DNA of 64,000 bases from Gloeobacter morelensis MG652769 (lineage in GTDB: Bacteria; Cyanobacteriota; Cyanobacteriia; Gloeobacterales; Gloeobacteraceae), in contig NZ_CP063845.1 of the NCBI RefSeq assembly GCF_021018745.1, positions 4,030,001-4,094,000 of the forward strand, given 5' to 3'. The number at the start of each line of letters is the position of its first letter. Within the stretch, counting starts at the first letter, position 1. The translations under genes were made by a program, and so were the position numbers. The notes beneath the pieces were generated by a model, which had not been told where the DNA came from, searched no databases, and was given only the letters and a program-made list of their open reading frames with translations. This document shows, one piece after another, positions 45,299 through 55,467 of this stretch.

Positions 45299-45450
45299 AC
45301 TTGGCTCCCTGGACTTCGGCAAAATTTGGCACTGTTTGCCCACATAGCCTAATCGCCGCGGTCGGGGCAGTCCATCCGGCCCCGGGGGATATAGGGATGC
45401 GGTCACTTCCGATACTGTTAAGACTGCCGGTGGAAGGGAGTGAACGCGTC

Positions 45451-48150
45451 ATGAACACGAAGTGCGGACCCAAGCCGTGTCTATGGTTGATTGTGCCAAT
45501 CGCTCTCAGTTTCAGCTTGTCGGACACGGCGGTAACCGCACAACCAACAATGCGGACGGCAATCGCCCCACGGAGCAGCAGTGCCCAGAGCGGTGGCGAG
45601 GGGGCAAAGGCTTTGCTTCAGCCGGCAGCCGGCACCGCCGCCGACCTGGAACACCGCCCGGCCTTGTGGGATTGGACCCGGCCGCTCACCGCACCGGCCG
45701 CAATCAGCCAGGCGGGGGGAGCGACGCCGATTGCGCCTGCCGCCGCGTCTCAAGGAGCTTCCGCCCCGGGGGAGAGCGCCGATATTCTCGATGAAGTCTC
45801 GGTCACCGCCACCCGCCGCCCCACCCGGCAACGCGACACGACGGCGACGACCTATACGGTCAAAAGAGCAGATTTCCAGGTTCAAGGGGCCAGAACGGTC
45901 ACAGACGCGCTGGTGCTGATTCCCGGCTTCGAGGGGCCGCCTGCTTTGGGTGGAGTGCGCAACTCGGGGTTCAATTTCTTGCGGGGCTTCGACGACCAGC
46001 GGTTTCTAGTGCTCAGGGACGGAGTGTCGCTGCAGCGCTCCGGCAACAACCGCTCCGACATCACACGCTTCAACGTCGATGAGCTGGAAAGCATCGAGGT
46101 GGTGACCGGCGGTGCGACGCTCCGCTACGGTTCTGGAGCCGTGGGCGGTGTGATCAACTTGATTACCGAGACACCCAGGGGACTGCCGAAGTTGACCCTC
46201 GCCTACGAAGCGGGCAGCTACGGCTTCAGCCGCTACCTGGCCAAGTACGGCGGTGGCGACGACACGCTTAGCTACAACTTGCTCTTCTCGAGCCTGGTTG
46301 CCTTCAACAACTACCCTTACAGTTTCACCCTGCCCAACCAGGCGCGCTTCTATGGCCCCACGGTCAACCCGAACGCGGCGGCCTCGGGCCTCGCCTTCGA
46401 TGCGGAGGGCAACCCAATCAGCTCCTTCGGCCAGCCCAATCCCGACCCTGAGAACAGCGGCGATATCGACCTGTACGGCTACCTCAAGCCGGAGGTCGGT
46501 CCGCCCATCACCGTCAAAGGTGTCGCAGATAATGCTTTTAACGCTAACGACAGCTACGCGGGCAAGCTCGTCTTCAAGCCCGATCCCGCGAACAAACTGA
46601 CCCTAAGCCTCCACCAGCAAAATTCTAAGTTCAGCAACGACGGCCCCGGCGCTTACGGTTTTATTCCTTGTTTTGGCGGTGCTCTGCCTCCTGGAGTCAC
46701 CAACGGGACTTTGAGTTTTTCCCGCTTCTTGCCCCTCAATCCGGACGGCAGCGAATCGGCTTGCACCGTGACGCCCTACATCGTCAACACCGCGAGCGTG
46801 AATTTGGGCATCAACTCGCTGCTGGGCAACTACGCCGCTCCCTACACCACTTCGCTCGATGGAAAGGTGAACTTCCCGGCCGGCAGCGCCTACCCGAACG
46901 CAGAACCGGCCACCGGTACCCAAGTCAGCTACCGGGTCGACAACCAGACGCAGACCGAGGCCGCTTTGTTCTGGGACTACACGCTCACGCCCACCACCTC
47001 CATCAACAGCTATATCTCCTACTACCGATTGACATCCACCGCCTTCATCGCGCCGCTCTTCTTCAACACCAACTTCTTCGGAGCGGGCGAGTCGCCCTTT
47101 GCCGTCTCCCAACCGTCGCAGCCCTACAACGAGGGCAACAAACTCGAAATCCAGAGCGCACTGAACACCCAACTCACCGCCGGACAGACCCTCTCGTTTG
47201 GGATCAACTTTGTGCAGGACCGCAGCTACGCCCAGGTCGGGGGGGGTACCGGGTTCGTCGACAGCGCCATCTCGCGCACGTCCGTCTTTTTGATCGACGA
47301 CATCAGCTTTAGCGACCAGCTCAAGGCAAACCTTGGTTTTCGCTACACCTACAGCACCCAGTTCGGCAGCGTCGGCACTCCCGCAGTCGGCATCCGCTAC
47401 ACCCCAACGAACTTCCTCTCGCTGCGGGCCAACGGTTCCTACGTGTTCAACGCGCCGAGCATCGCCGACCTCACCGTTACGGGAGGCTTCCTCCTGGCAA
47501 ATCCCGGGCTGCGCCCCGAATCGGGCGTCACCTACGATGTCGGCGTCGATATTACCCCGGCGCAAAACCTGGGTGTGCAGGTCACCTATTTCAACACCTA
47601 TCTGGACGGATTCATCGGTTTTGCAGCGCTCATTCAAGATGGCAACCTGCGCTTTCAACGGCAGAACCAGAATACCCGGATTGCCTCGGGCATTGAGGTG
47701 GCAGCCAACTGGCAGCTCACCGACCAGCTGCGGCTGAGAGTCGCCTACACGAACACCGACGCCCGCAATGTCGGTGCAGTCGACAGCCTAGAGCAGTCCA
47801 CTTACCCGTATTTCTTTCAGTTTCAAGATCAGAGCATCCCGTTCAACAAAATCGCCGCCGCCTTTTCCTACGCAAATCAGGGGCTGAATGCCTCGCTGCT
47901 TTTTCGCTACGACGACGGCAAGCGGCGCGGGGTGACCGGCCTGGGAGGCTCGACCGATTTCACTCCATCCTTTGCAACCCTGGACCTCAATGTCGAAGTT
48001 CCCATTTCACAGAACTTTACTTTGACGGGCAGTGTCTTCAACTTGACCGATACGCAGTACGAGTACCTCAGCGGCATCCCGGCTCCAGGCACTACCTTTC
48101 GTGTGGGCGGCAGGATTGAATTTGGAGGGGATGCCCAGGGGAGCAATTAA
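45451..48150 (+). CDS. TonB-dependent outer-membrane receptor (RiPP-locus paralogue)
   Basis: This 899-aa receptor has a signal peptide (LIVPIALSFSLSDTAVTA), the pre-plug segment AADLEHRPALWDWTRPL, DEVSVTATRR, the plug motif EVVTGGATLRYGSGAVGGVINLIT and a long barrel. It ends in RVGGRIEFGGDAQGSN, with no aromatic final residue. It is a close paralogue of the receptor at 6188-8989. ATG at 45451 has AAGGGAG ten bases upstream. Placement at the end of the YcaO locus suggests import of the peptide's metal complex. It diverges from the permease pair. Confidence 0.92.
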   Translation: MNTKCGPKPCLWLIVPIALSFSLSDTAVTAQPTMRTAIAPRSSSAQSGGEGAKALLQPAAGTAADLEHRPALWDWTRPLTAPAAISQAGGATPIAPAAASQGASAPGESADILDEVSVTATRRPTRQRDTTATTYTVKRADFQVQGARTVTDALVLIPGFEGPPALGGVRNSGFNFLRGFDDQRFLVLRDGVSLQRSGNNRSDITRFNVDELESIEVVTGGATLRYGSGAVGGVINLITETPRGLPKLTLAYEAGSYGFSRYLAKYGGGDDTLSYNLLFSSLVAFNNYPYSFTLPNQARFYGPTVNPNAAASGLAFDAEGNPISSFGQPNPDPENSGDIDLYGYLKPEVGPPITVKGVADNAFNANDSYAGKLVFKPDPANKLTLSLHQQNSKFSNDGPGAYGFIPCFGGALPPGVTNGTLSFSRFLPLNPDGSESACTVTPYIVNTASVNLGINSLLGNYAAPYTTSLDGKVNFPAGSAYPNAEPATGTQVSYRVDNQTQTEAALFWDYTLTPTTSINSYISYYRLTSTAFIAPLFFNTNFFGAGESPFAVSQPSQPYNEGNKLEIQSALNTQLTAGQTLSFGINFVQDRSYAQVGGGTGFVDSAISRTSVFLIDDISFSDQLKANLGFRYTYSTQFGSVGTPAVGIRYTPTNFLSLRANGSYVFNAPSIADLTVTGGFLLANPGLRPESGVTYDVGVDITPAQNLGVQVTYFNTYLDGFIGFAALIQDGNLRFQRQNQNTRIASGIEVAANWQLTDQLRLRVAYTNTDARNVGAVDSLEQSTYPYFFQFQDQSIPFNKIAAAFSYANQGLNASLLFRYDDGKRRGVTGLGGSTDFTPSFATLDLNVEVPISQNFTLTGSVFNLTDTQYEYLSGIPAPGTTFRVGGRIEFGGDAQGSN

Positions 48151-48164
48151 CTGCGGATCTGTTT

Positions 48165-48533
48165 TTGCAACTTTGGCCGCGCCGGGTGGTGCTCAACCGA
48201 CCGTCCGAACTGGCCGGAGCGTGGCTTGCCTATCAGCCGTGTTCAGGCGTGCTGATTACCGACAGCCCTGTCGTCGCCTACTTCAGCCAGTGGTTCCCCG
48301 AGCGGATCGCCGGGGGTACTTTGCCCTTGCCCACCCGGACGCGCTTTATCGCGGCAATCACCGACGCGCGCTACTGGCGGATCTGTCTATTGCTCAGAAG
48401 CTATCCCCCACTGGCTGCAGGGCGGGTACCCACCGGCTGGCAACCAGTCTACGAGCCCGGGCACTGGAGTACCCGCTACGGTGCCAAGCCAATTCGCATC
48501 TTCTCGGTCACGGTGCCCAGGCCCAATGGGTGA
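48165..48533 (+). pseudogene. Orphan 3' fragment of the glycosyltransferase-like gene (right direct repeat)
   Basis: The frame beginning LQLWPRRVVLNRPSELAG matches only the last 120 or so residues of the membrane protein at 30440-31804. All its transmembrane helices are absent, so it cannot be a working copy. It begins 15 bp after the TonB receptor stop, and the first 17 bp (48166-48182) are identical to 31413-31429. It keeps an open frame, so it may be the displaced original 3' end of the gene rather than an old random remnant. Confidence 0.8.
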
Positions 48534-48691
48534 TCAAAGTCCGCTGAACACCCAAGCAAAAATTGGACGGCCTTTGAGCAGCATTCGGCCTGGAAAGGGG
48601 CAGTCTTTATCAAGGAACATACGGACAACTACCTGGGCAAAGTCTCGGCAAATTCAAATCGTTGAGATGTGCCCTTCCCCTGAGGTCAAAA

Positions 48692-50338
<1,647 letters not shown>

Positions 50339-50359
50339 AGCATGTGTCAGGCGCAAGGG

Positions 50360-50383
50360 AAAACCGGAGCCTGCTCCGGTTTT
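50360..50383 (+). terminator. Intrinsic terminator of the glycine-rich protein gene
   Basis: An 11-bp perfect inverted repeat (AAAACCGGAGC, CT, then its complement) ends in TTTT and starts 21 bp after the stop codon. Some central pairs would open to form the loop. Confidence 0.65.
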
Positions 50384-50505
50384 CAGACTCACTACCCGGC
50401 GCCTTGCACACTCGGATCTGTGCCGCAGTCGACACGCGTCGTGCAGGCCCTGGAAGCATAAGCCCAGCCCATCTACCAACTCTCCCGCCCACCATGCCGC
50501 TCAGT

Positions 50506-50596
50506 CCGGGGGGTGTCGGGGGCTGGCAGCCCCTCGACGCGGGGAGGAGGAGAGCGCGAGAGGGGAACCCGAAGGGGGTTCCACCTCTCGCGACCC
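50506..50596 (-). repeat. GC-rich interspersed repeat, copy 3 (inverted)
   Basis: On the minus strand this segment aligns with the copies at 4291 and 18364, sharing CCCCTCTCGCGCTCTCC, CCCCCGACACCCCCCGG and the GGAACCCCCTTCG block. It lies in the 419-bp gap between the glycine-rich gene and glgB. The remainder of the gap holds the terminator at 50360 and an A/T-rich stretch (50680-50757) that is probably the glgB promoter. Confidence 0.78.
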
Positions 50597-50757
50597 AGAT
50601 TGTCGTGCTGCACCAACTGCCAAAACTACCGTACCGAAAACCCGCCAGCCCCCAGGCGCTCGACAGGATCGTTTCAAAAGGTGTATTTAATTTAAGTATA
50701 AGTAATGAACCGGTTGGCGGCGTTGTCGACCGGGTGAGTCGATTTGAGAAATAATTG

Positions 50758-52962
50758 ATGAATCCAACTGTGGAGCTGCGGGCTATCGAAGCGCTGGTGA
50801 CCAATTTGCACGCCGATCCGTTTGCCATTCTCGGTCCGCACCGAGTTGAGGACGGTGGTGGCTGGGTGGTACGGACCTACCAACCGGGTGCTTCCCGAGT
50901 GGTACTGCTCGGCGAATCCGGCGAGGTGGCGATGGAGAATTATCGGCACCCGGATCTGTTTGAGTGCGCCGTGCCCACAGATCCAGGGGCCTACCGGCTG
51001 CGGGTGGAAGACGCTTGGGGCGAGCGTTTGATTGAGGATGCCTATCGCTTTCGCGGCTCGCTCTTGAGCGATCTCGACAGCCACCTGTTTGCCGAGGGCA
51101 ACCACCACCGCATCTACGAGAAATTGGGTGCCCACCCGGCCGTCTTCGAGGGGGTGGCGGGGGTTTACTTTTCGGTGTGGGCGCCCGGTGCCCGCAATGT
51201 GAGTGTGTTGGGCGACTTTAACCGCTGGGACGGCCGCTTCCACCAGATGCGCAGAGTCGAACACTCCACCGGCATCTGGGAACTGTTTATTCCCGAACTG
51301 GGCGAAGGAACAGTCTACAAATTCGAGATCAAAAACGGCTTTGGCCACATCTACGAAAAATCCGACCCCTACGCCTTTGAGCAGGAACTGCGCCCCAAGA
51401 GCGGTTCGGTGGTGGCCGATCTCGACCGCTACCGCTGGAACGACGGCGAATGGCTCAAACGGCGCGCACTCTCCAACCCGCTCAAGCAGCCGCTTGCCAT
51501 CTACGAGGTGCACCTGGGCTCCTGGATGCGGGTACCCGAGGAAGGCAACCGCTTCTTGAGTTATACCGAACTGGCGGACAGGCTCATTCCTTACATCAAG
51601 GATCTGGGCTTTACCCACATCGAACTGCTGCCGATCCTGGAGCACCCCTTCGACGGCAGTTGGGGCTACCAGGTGCTGAGCTACTACGCGCCGACATCGC
51701 GCTTCGGCACTCCCCAAGAATTTATGGCCTTTGTCGATCGCTGCCACCGGTCAGGCATCGGCGTCATCCTCGACTGGGTACCGGCCCACTTTCCCAAAGA
51801 TGGCCACGGCCTCGCTCTATTTGACGGCACACACCTCTACGAGCACGCCGATCCGCGCCAGGGTGAGCACAAAGAATGGGGCACCCTGGTCTTCAACTAC
51901 GGACGCAACGAGGTGCGCAATTTCCTGATTGCCAACGCCCTATTCTGGTTCGAGCGCTACCATATCGACGGCATCCGGGTGGATGCGGTAGCGGCGATGC
52001 TCTATCTCGACTACTCGCGCAAGAACGGCGAGTGGGTGGCCAACCGCTACGGCGGGCGCGAGAACCTCGAAGCGATCGGCTTTTTGCGCCAGCTCAATGA
52101 ACTGATTTTTCTTTACTACCCCGGGGCACTCTCGATCGCCGAGGAGTCGACCGCCTGGCCCCTGGTCACACGCCCCCCCTATCTCGGGGGCCTGGGCTTC
52201 AACCTCAAGTGGCACATGGGCTGGATGCACGACACCCTCGCCTACTTCCGCACCGATCCGCTCTTTCGCCGCTACCGGCACAACGACATCACCTTCTCGA
52301 TCACTTACACGTTCTACGAAAATTTTGTGCTCGCCCTTTCCCACGACGAAGTCGTGCACATGAAAGGCTCGATCATCGGCAAGATGCCCGGGGACGGCTG
52401 GCAAAAATTTGCCAATTTGCGGGCGCTCTTCACCTTTATGTACGGGCATCCGGGCAAGAAGACGCTGTTTATGGGCATGGAATTTGCCCAGGGCCGCGAG
52501 TGGAACGCTCACCAATCGCTCGATTGGCACCTGCTCGACCACTCCCAGCACCGGCAGATCCAGCAGTTCTTCCGCGACCTTAACCGGCTTTACGCCGGCG
52601 AGCCCGCGCTTTACGAAGAGGACTGCAACCCGGCGGGGTTTTTCTGGATCGACTGCAACGATGTGCTCAACAGCGTCTTCACCTTCGTGCGGCGCGGCAA
52701 AGACCCGAACGAACAATTGCTTTTTGTCTGCAACTTCACCCCGGCCTACCATTCTCACTACCGGGTGGGTGTACCGGAGGCGGGTTTCTGGCAAGAAATA
52801 TTCAACAGCGACTCCGGTCTCTACGGAGGCAGCAACAAAGGCAACCTCGGCGGCCTGTGGAGCGAGAACTGGGGCGTCCACGGCCAGCCTCACTCGCTGG
52901 GCCTGCAACTGCCTCCTCTGGGCTGCCTGGTCCTCAAGCGGCGCCAGGAACAGGGCAGCTAA
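50758..52962 (+). CDS. glgB: 1,4-alpha-glucan branching enzyme
   Basis: GlgB forms the alpha-1,6 branches of glycogen. The 734-aa protein has an N-terminal CBM48 region (GVYFSVWAPGARNVSVLGDFNRWDGR), the GH13 barrel with the nucleophile in GIRVDAVAAMLYLDY (about residue 409), the acid/base Glu in IAEESTAWP (about 462), and LSHDEVVHMKGS (about 529). The length is standard for the family. ATG at 50758 follows an in-frame TTG at 50755. There is no neighbouring glycogen gene in the window. Confidence 0.97.
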   Translation: MNPTVELRAIEALVTNLHADPFAILGPHRVEDGGGWVVRTYQPGASRVVLLGESGEVAMENYRHPDLFECAVPTDPGAYRLRVEDAWGERLIEDAYRFRGSLLSDLDSHLFAEGNHHRIYEKLGAHPAVFEGVAGVYFSVWAPGARNVSVLGDFNRWDGRFHQMRRVEHSTGIWELFIPELGEGTVYKFEIKNGFGHIYEKSDPYAFEQELRPKSGSVVADLDRYRWNDGEWLKRRALSNPLKQPLAIYEVHLGSWMRVPEEGNRFLSYTELADRLIPYIKDLGFTHIELLPILEHPFDGSWGYQVLSYYAPTSRFGTPQEFMAFVDRCHRSGIGVILDWVPAHFPKDGHGLALFDGTHLYEHADPRQGEHKEWGTLVFNYGRNEVRNFLIANALFWFERYHIDGIRVDAVAAMLYLDYSRKNGEWVANRYGGRENLEAIGFLRQLNELIFLYYPGALSIAEESTAWPLVTRPPYLGGLGFNLKWHMGWMHDTLAYFRTDPLFRRYRHNDITFSITYTFYENFVLALSHDEVVHMKGSIIGKMPGDGWQKFANLRALFTFMYGHPGKKTLFMGMEFAQGREWNAHQSLDWHLLDHSQHRQIQQFFRDLNRLYAGEPALYEEDCNPAGFFWIDCNDVLNSVFTFVRRGKDPNEQLLFVCNFTPAYHSHYRVGVPEAGFWQEIFNSDSGLYGGSNKGNLGGLWSENWGVHGQPHSLGLQLPPLGCLVLKRRQEQGS

Positions 52963-53078
52963 CGGTCGCGGGGCTTGTCCTCGCCGGACATGGCGCGGGC
53001 ACCCGAAAAGACCATCGCCAGGCCGCCCACCACGATCCCGGCGGCCAGCAGCACCATCACCACACTGAGCCAGTCCAC
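52959..53078 (-). CDS. Possible 39-aa single-helix membrane protein
   Basis: A short frame starts at GTG 53078 (GGGGG-C-GG just upstream) and ends at 52959. It encodes one hydrophobic helix (WLSVVMVLLAAGIVVGGLAM) with a charged C-terminal tail (SGEDKPRDR). Its stop overlaps the glgB stop by four bases, in convergent orientation. The layout is typical of real small membrane proteins, but I recognise no family. Confidence 0.4.
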   Translation of the reverse strand: MDWLSVVMVLLAAGIVVGGLAMVFSGARAMSGEDKPRDR

Positions 53079-53118
53079 GCGCCGCCCCCGAAAGCCACCC
53101 CCGCATCATAGCGGAGCT

Positions 53119-54639
53119 TCAGCTTCCCGGCCGCCGCAGCACCCTCCCCGGCCGTTTGCCCGTGACTTGGCCTCGATCGACGACCCATTCGCCGTTGACC
53201 ATGACTGCCTCGATGCCCACCGGGGGAGCAAGGGGCGCCTCGACAGTAGCCCGATCGGCGACGCGCGCCGGGTCGAAGACCACCAGATCTGCGTGAAAAC
53301 CCGGGGCAATCCGTCCCCGGTCGGTGAGTTTCAGCCGGCTTGCCGGCAGAGCGGTCATCTTGTAGATGGCTGCAGCCAAAGGCAGCACTTTTTCCTCGCG
53401 GACGTACTTGCCCAGGATGCGCGCGAAGGAACCGGCCCCGCGCGGGTGGGCGCCATTGAGTTCCCCGTCGGTGCAGAACATCGTCCAGGGAGCGGCGATA
53501 AAAGTGCGCAGGTCGTCCTCGCTCACCGAGGTGCCGATCACCCCTTCTGCGGGCTGCCCACCGCCTACGGGCTCCGTCTCGCGCACGATACGCATAAACG
53601 CCTGGGTGGGCGTTACCTTCCAGAGCCGGGCGATTTGATCGAGAGTCTTGCCTGCCAGAGCCGGTTGCGGTCCGTAGCGGACGATGCGCAGCCGCTCCGG
53701 GCCGCCGTTGTCGGCAATCGCTTTCTCCACTTTGGCGGCGTTGAAGTAATCGCGGTCAGGCACAATCACCCGCAGCGTCGACTGCCAGAACGTATAAGGG
53801 TACACATCCGCTTTGAGGTCGACACCCCGCCGGCGGGCCGCTGCGATTAGTTGCGGCACCCGTACCGTTGCCTGATGCCAGACGGGGGTGGTAGAAAGCT
53901 TGATATGGCTGATCTGCACCGGCAGCCCGGCTTGCGCCCCGATATCCACCAGTTCGGCCATCGCCTCGAAGACCGCATTGCCCTCGTCGCGCATGTGGCT
54001 GATGTAGAAACCTCCCAAGGGTGCCACCACGTTGGCCAGTTCCACCACCTCCTCGGTGGTGGCCGAAAAACCGTCCGGGTACTCCAGGCCGGTCGAGAGC
54101 CCAAAGGCCCCGACGGCCATTTCCTGCGCAAGCAAGGTGCGCATGCGCGCCAGTTCTAAAGGCGTGGAGGCCCGCAGCGCGTCGGGCTTCATCGCCTCGC
54201 GGCGCAATGTGGCATGTCCCACCATACTCGCCACATTGAGGGCGGCGGGCTGTTGGTCCAGCCTGGCAAAAAAATTGGCGAGCGGATAGTTCGACTCGCC
54301 ATCCTGGCCGACAAAGACGGTCGCGATGCCCTGGCGAATGGCTGCATCGGCGGTGGGGTTCTCGAAGATGGCACCGTCGGCGTGGCTGTGCATATCGATA
54401 AACCCGGGAGCAATAGTCAAACCGCCCAGGTTCCGCGTCCGCTCGCCCGGCCTGACCGATAGTGCCGGGGCCACCGCTGCGATCCGACCCGCTTCGACCC
54501 TGACACTGCCAGCAAAGGGCGCCCCGCCGCCGCCGTCATAGATGAGGGCATTGGTAATAAGCACGTCCTCCGCCCAAACCGGAACCGCTCCCAGCAGCAG
54601 CAGTGTGCCGATACCAACAATTTTTTCCAATCCGCTCAA
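53119..54639 (-). CDS. N-acyl-D-amino-acid deacylase (amidohydrolase superfamily)
   Basis: This 506-aa secreted enzyme has a signal peptide (IVGIGTLLLLGAVPVWA), the metal-binding APGFIDMHSHADGAIF motif, VGHATLRREAM, YISHMRDEGN and the C-terminal HADLVVFDPARVADRAT segment common to D-aminoacylases/dihydroorotase-like enzymes. These remove acyl groups from N-acyl-D-amino acids, possibly in D-amino-acid or peptidoglycan turnover. The mature protein would be periplasmic. It is not clearly in an operon with its neighbours. Confidence 0.88.
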   Translation of the reverse strand: MSGLEKIVGIGTLLLLGAVPVWAEDVLITNALIYDGGGGAPFAGSVRVEAGRIAAVAPALSVRPGERTRNLGGLTIAPGFIDMHSHADGAIFENPTADAAIRQGIATVFVGQDGESNYPLANFFARLDQQPAALNVASMVGHATLRREAMKPDALRASTPLELARMRTLLAQEMAVGAFGLSTGLEYPDGFSATTEEVVELANVVAPLGGFYISHMRDEGNAVFEAMAELVDIGAQAGLPVQISHIKLSTTPVWHQATVRVPQLIAAARRRGVDLKADVYPYTFWQSTLRVIVPDRDYFNAAKVEKAIADNGGPERLRIVRYGPQPALAGKTLDQIARLWKVTPTQAFMRIVRETEPVGGGQPAEGVIGTSVSEDDLRTFIAAPWTMFCTDGELNGAHPRGAGSFARILGKYVREEKVLPLAAAIYKMTALPASRLKLTDRGRIAPGFHADLVVFDPARVADRATVEAPLAPPVGIEAVMVNGEWVVDRGQVTGKRPGRVLRRPGS

Positions 54640-54714
54640 CGCACCCCTCGCACGCCGGAACCGCCTTATCCTACGCGAGGTACCAGGTGCCGGATGTGAC
54701 AGGTAGTACCGGCC

Positions 54715-55245
54715 CTAACTTTGTCCTATGCTCTCGCTGTAGGGGCAGAAGGTCGGGCAGCTGTCTTCGTAGCGGGGATTGTACTTACCGCAGATATAAC
54801 AGCGCGTGACCTCACTGCTGCGGTTGGCAGCACTCCGGTAGATGCGCTCTGCAAGATCGTGCAGGGGCAGATTCTTGGTGTCTACCGCCTTGGATCGCTC
54901 GATGGCATCGACGGCGGTGTAGATTTCATCGAGGCTTTTGCCCTCGCCGTAGCCGGCAAGTACCACCTGACGAAATTTGACCCGAAAGTCACGCTCTTCC
55001 TCGTCCTCCTGGTCATTGAGAAAGTCGAGGGGCAAAAATTCGAGGTCCGGAGCCTGGGCGTCGGCGTAATCGGCGATGACTTGCGCTTCCTTTGCCTCCT
55101 CGCGGGCAATGATCTCGGGGGAAACATTCGGTTGCGCTGTCTCAGTGCCACTGAGATCAAGGTCGATCTTGTCGAGATCCGGCGTGTACTTTTCGGGATT
55201 TTCCTGGGAGTCCGTTGCTTCTTTGGACTGCGGTTCGGCGCTCAT
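54715..55245 (-). CDS. Acidic protein with a C-terminal zinc ribbon, function unknown
   Basis: This 176-aa protein is acidic in its first 90 residues and ends with a CYICGKYNP...DSCPTFCPYS zinc-finger-like cluster. I do not recognise the family. The central part (RDFRVKFRQVVLAGYGEGKSLDEIYTAVDAI) looks helical. ATG at 55245 has a GA-rich ribosome site; the frame extends upstream to 55386, but that part is Arg-rich and not protein-like. Confidence 0.7.
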   Translation of the reverse strand: MSAEPQSKEATDSQENPEKYTPDLDKIDLDLSGTETAQPNVSPEIIAREEAKEAQVIADYADAQAPDLEFLPLDFLNDQEDEEERDFRVKFRQVVLAGYGEGKSLDEIYTAVDAIERSKAVDTKNLPLHDLAERIYRSAANRSSEVTRCYICGKYNPRYEDSCPTFCPYSESIGQS

Positions 55246-55467
55246 GGTTGCTCTCTTCGTCTTTGTACGCACAGTAACCCCCCTGCCATCTGGAGCGCCT
55301 CTACCCGGGGAACGACAGGCCAATACACCACGACGGGCAACTCTTCTATAGCGCAGGAAGCCAAGTTCACAGGCGACCTGGCGCATCGCCAGAGACAGCG
55401 TATACGTCGTAATTCTCGATGCTGCCGTGGAGAACCCGGCGGGGAAGTCCAGTGTCCGAGCGTTCGC

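Noticed and set aside
45140-45352. A 70-codon plus-strand frame before the TonB receptor
   Set aside because: The minus strand of this segment carries the two ATPase ends; the plus frame has no ribosome site or recognisable feature.
48165-48533. A separate 122-residue gene starting with TTG
   Set aside because: It equals only the soluble C-terminal part of the membrane protein at 30440-31804, with no membrane helices and no ribosome site.
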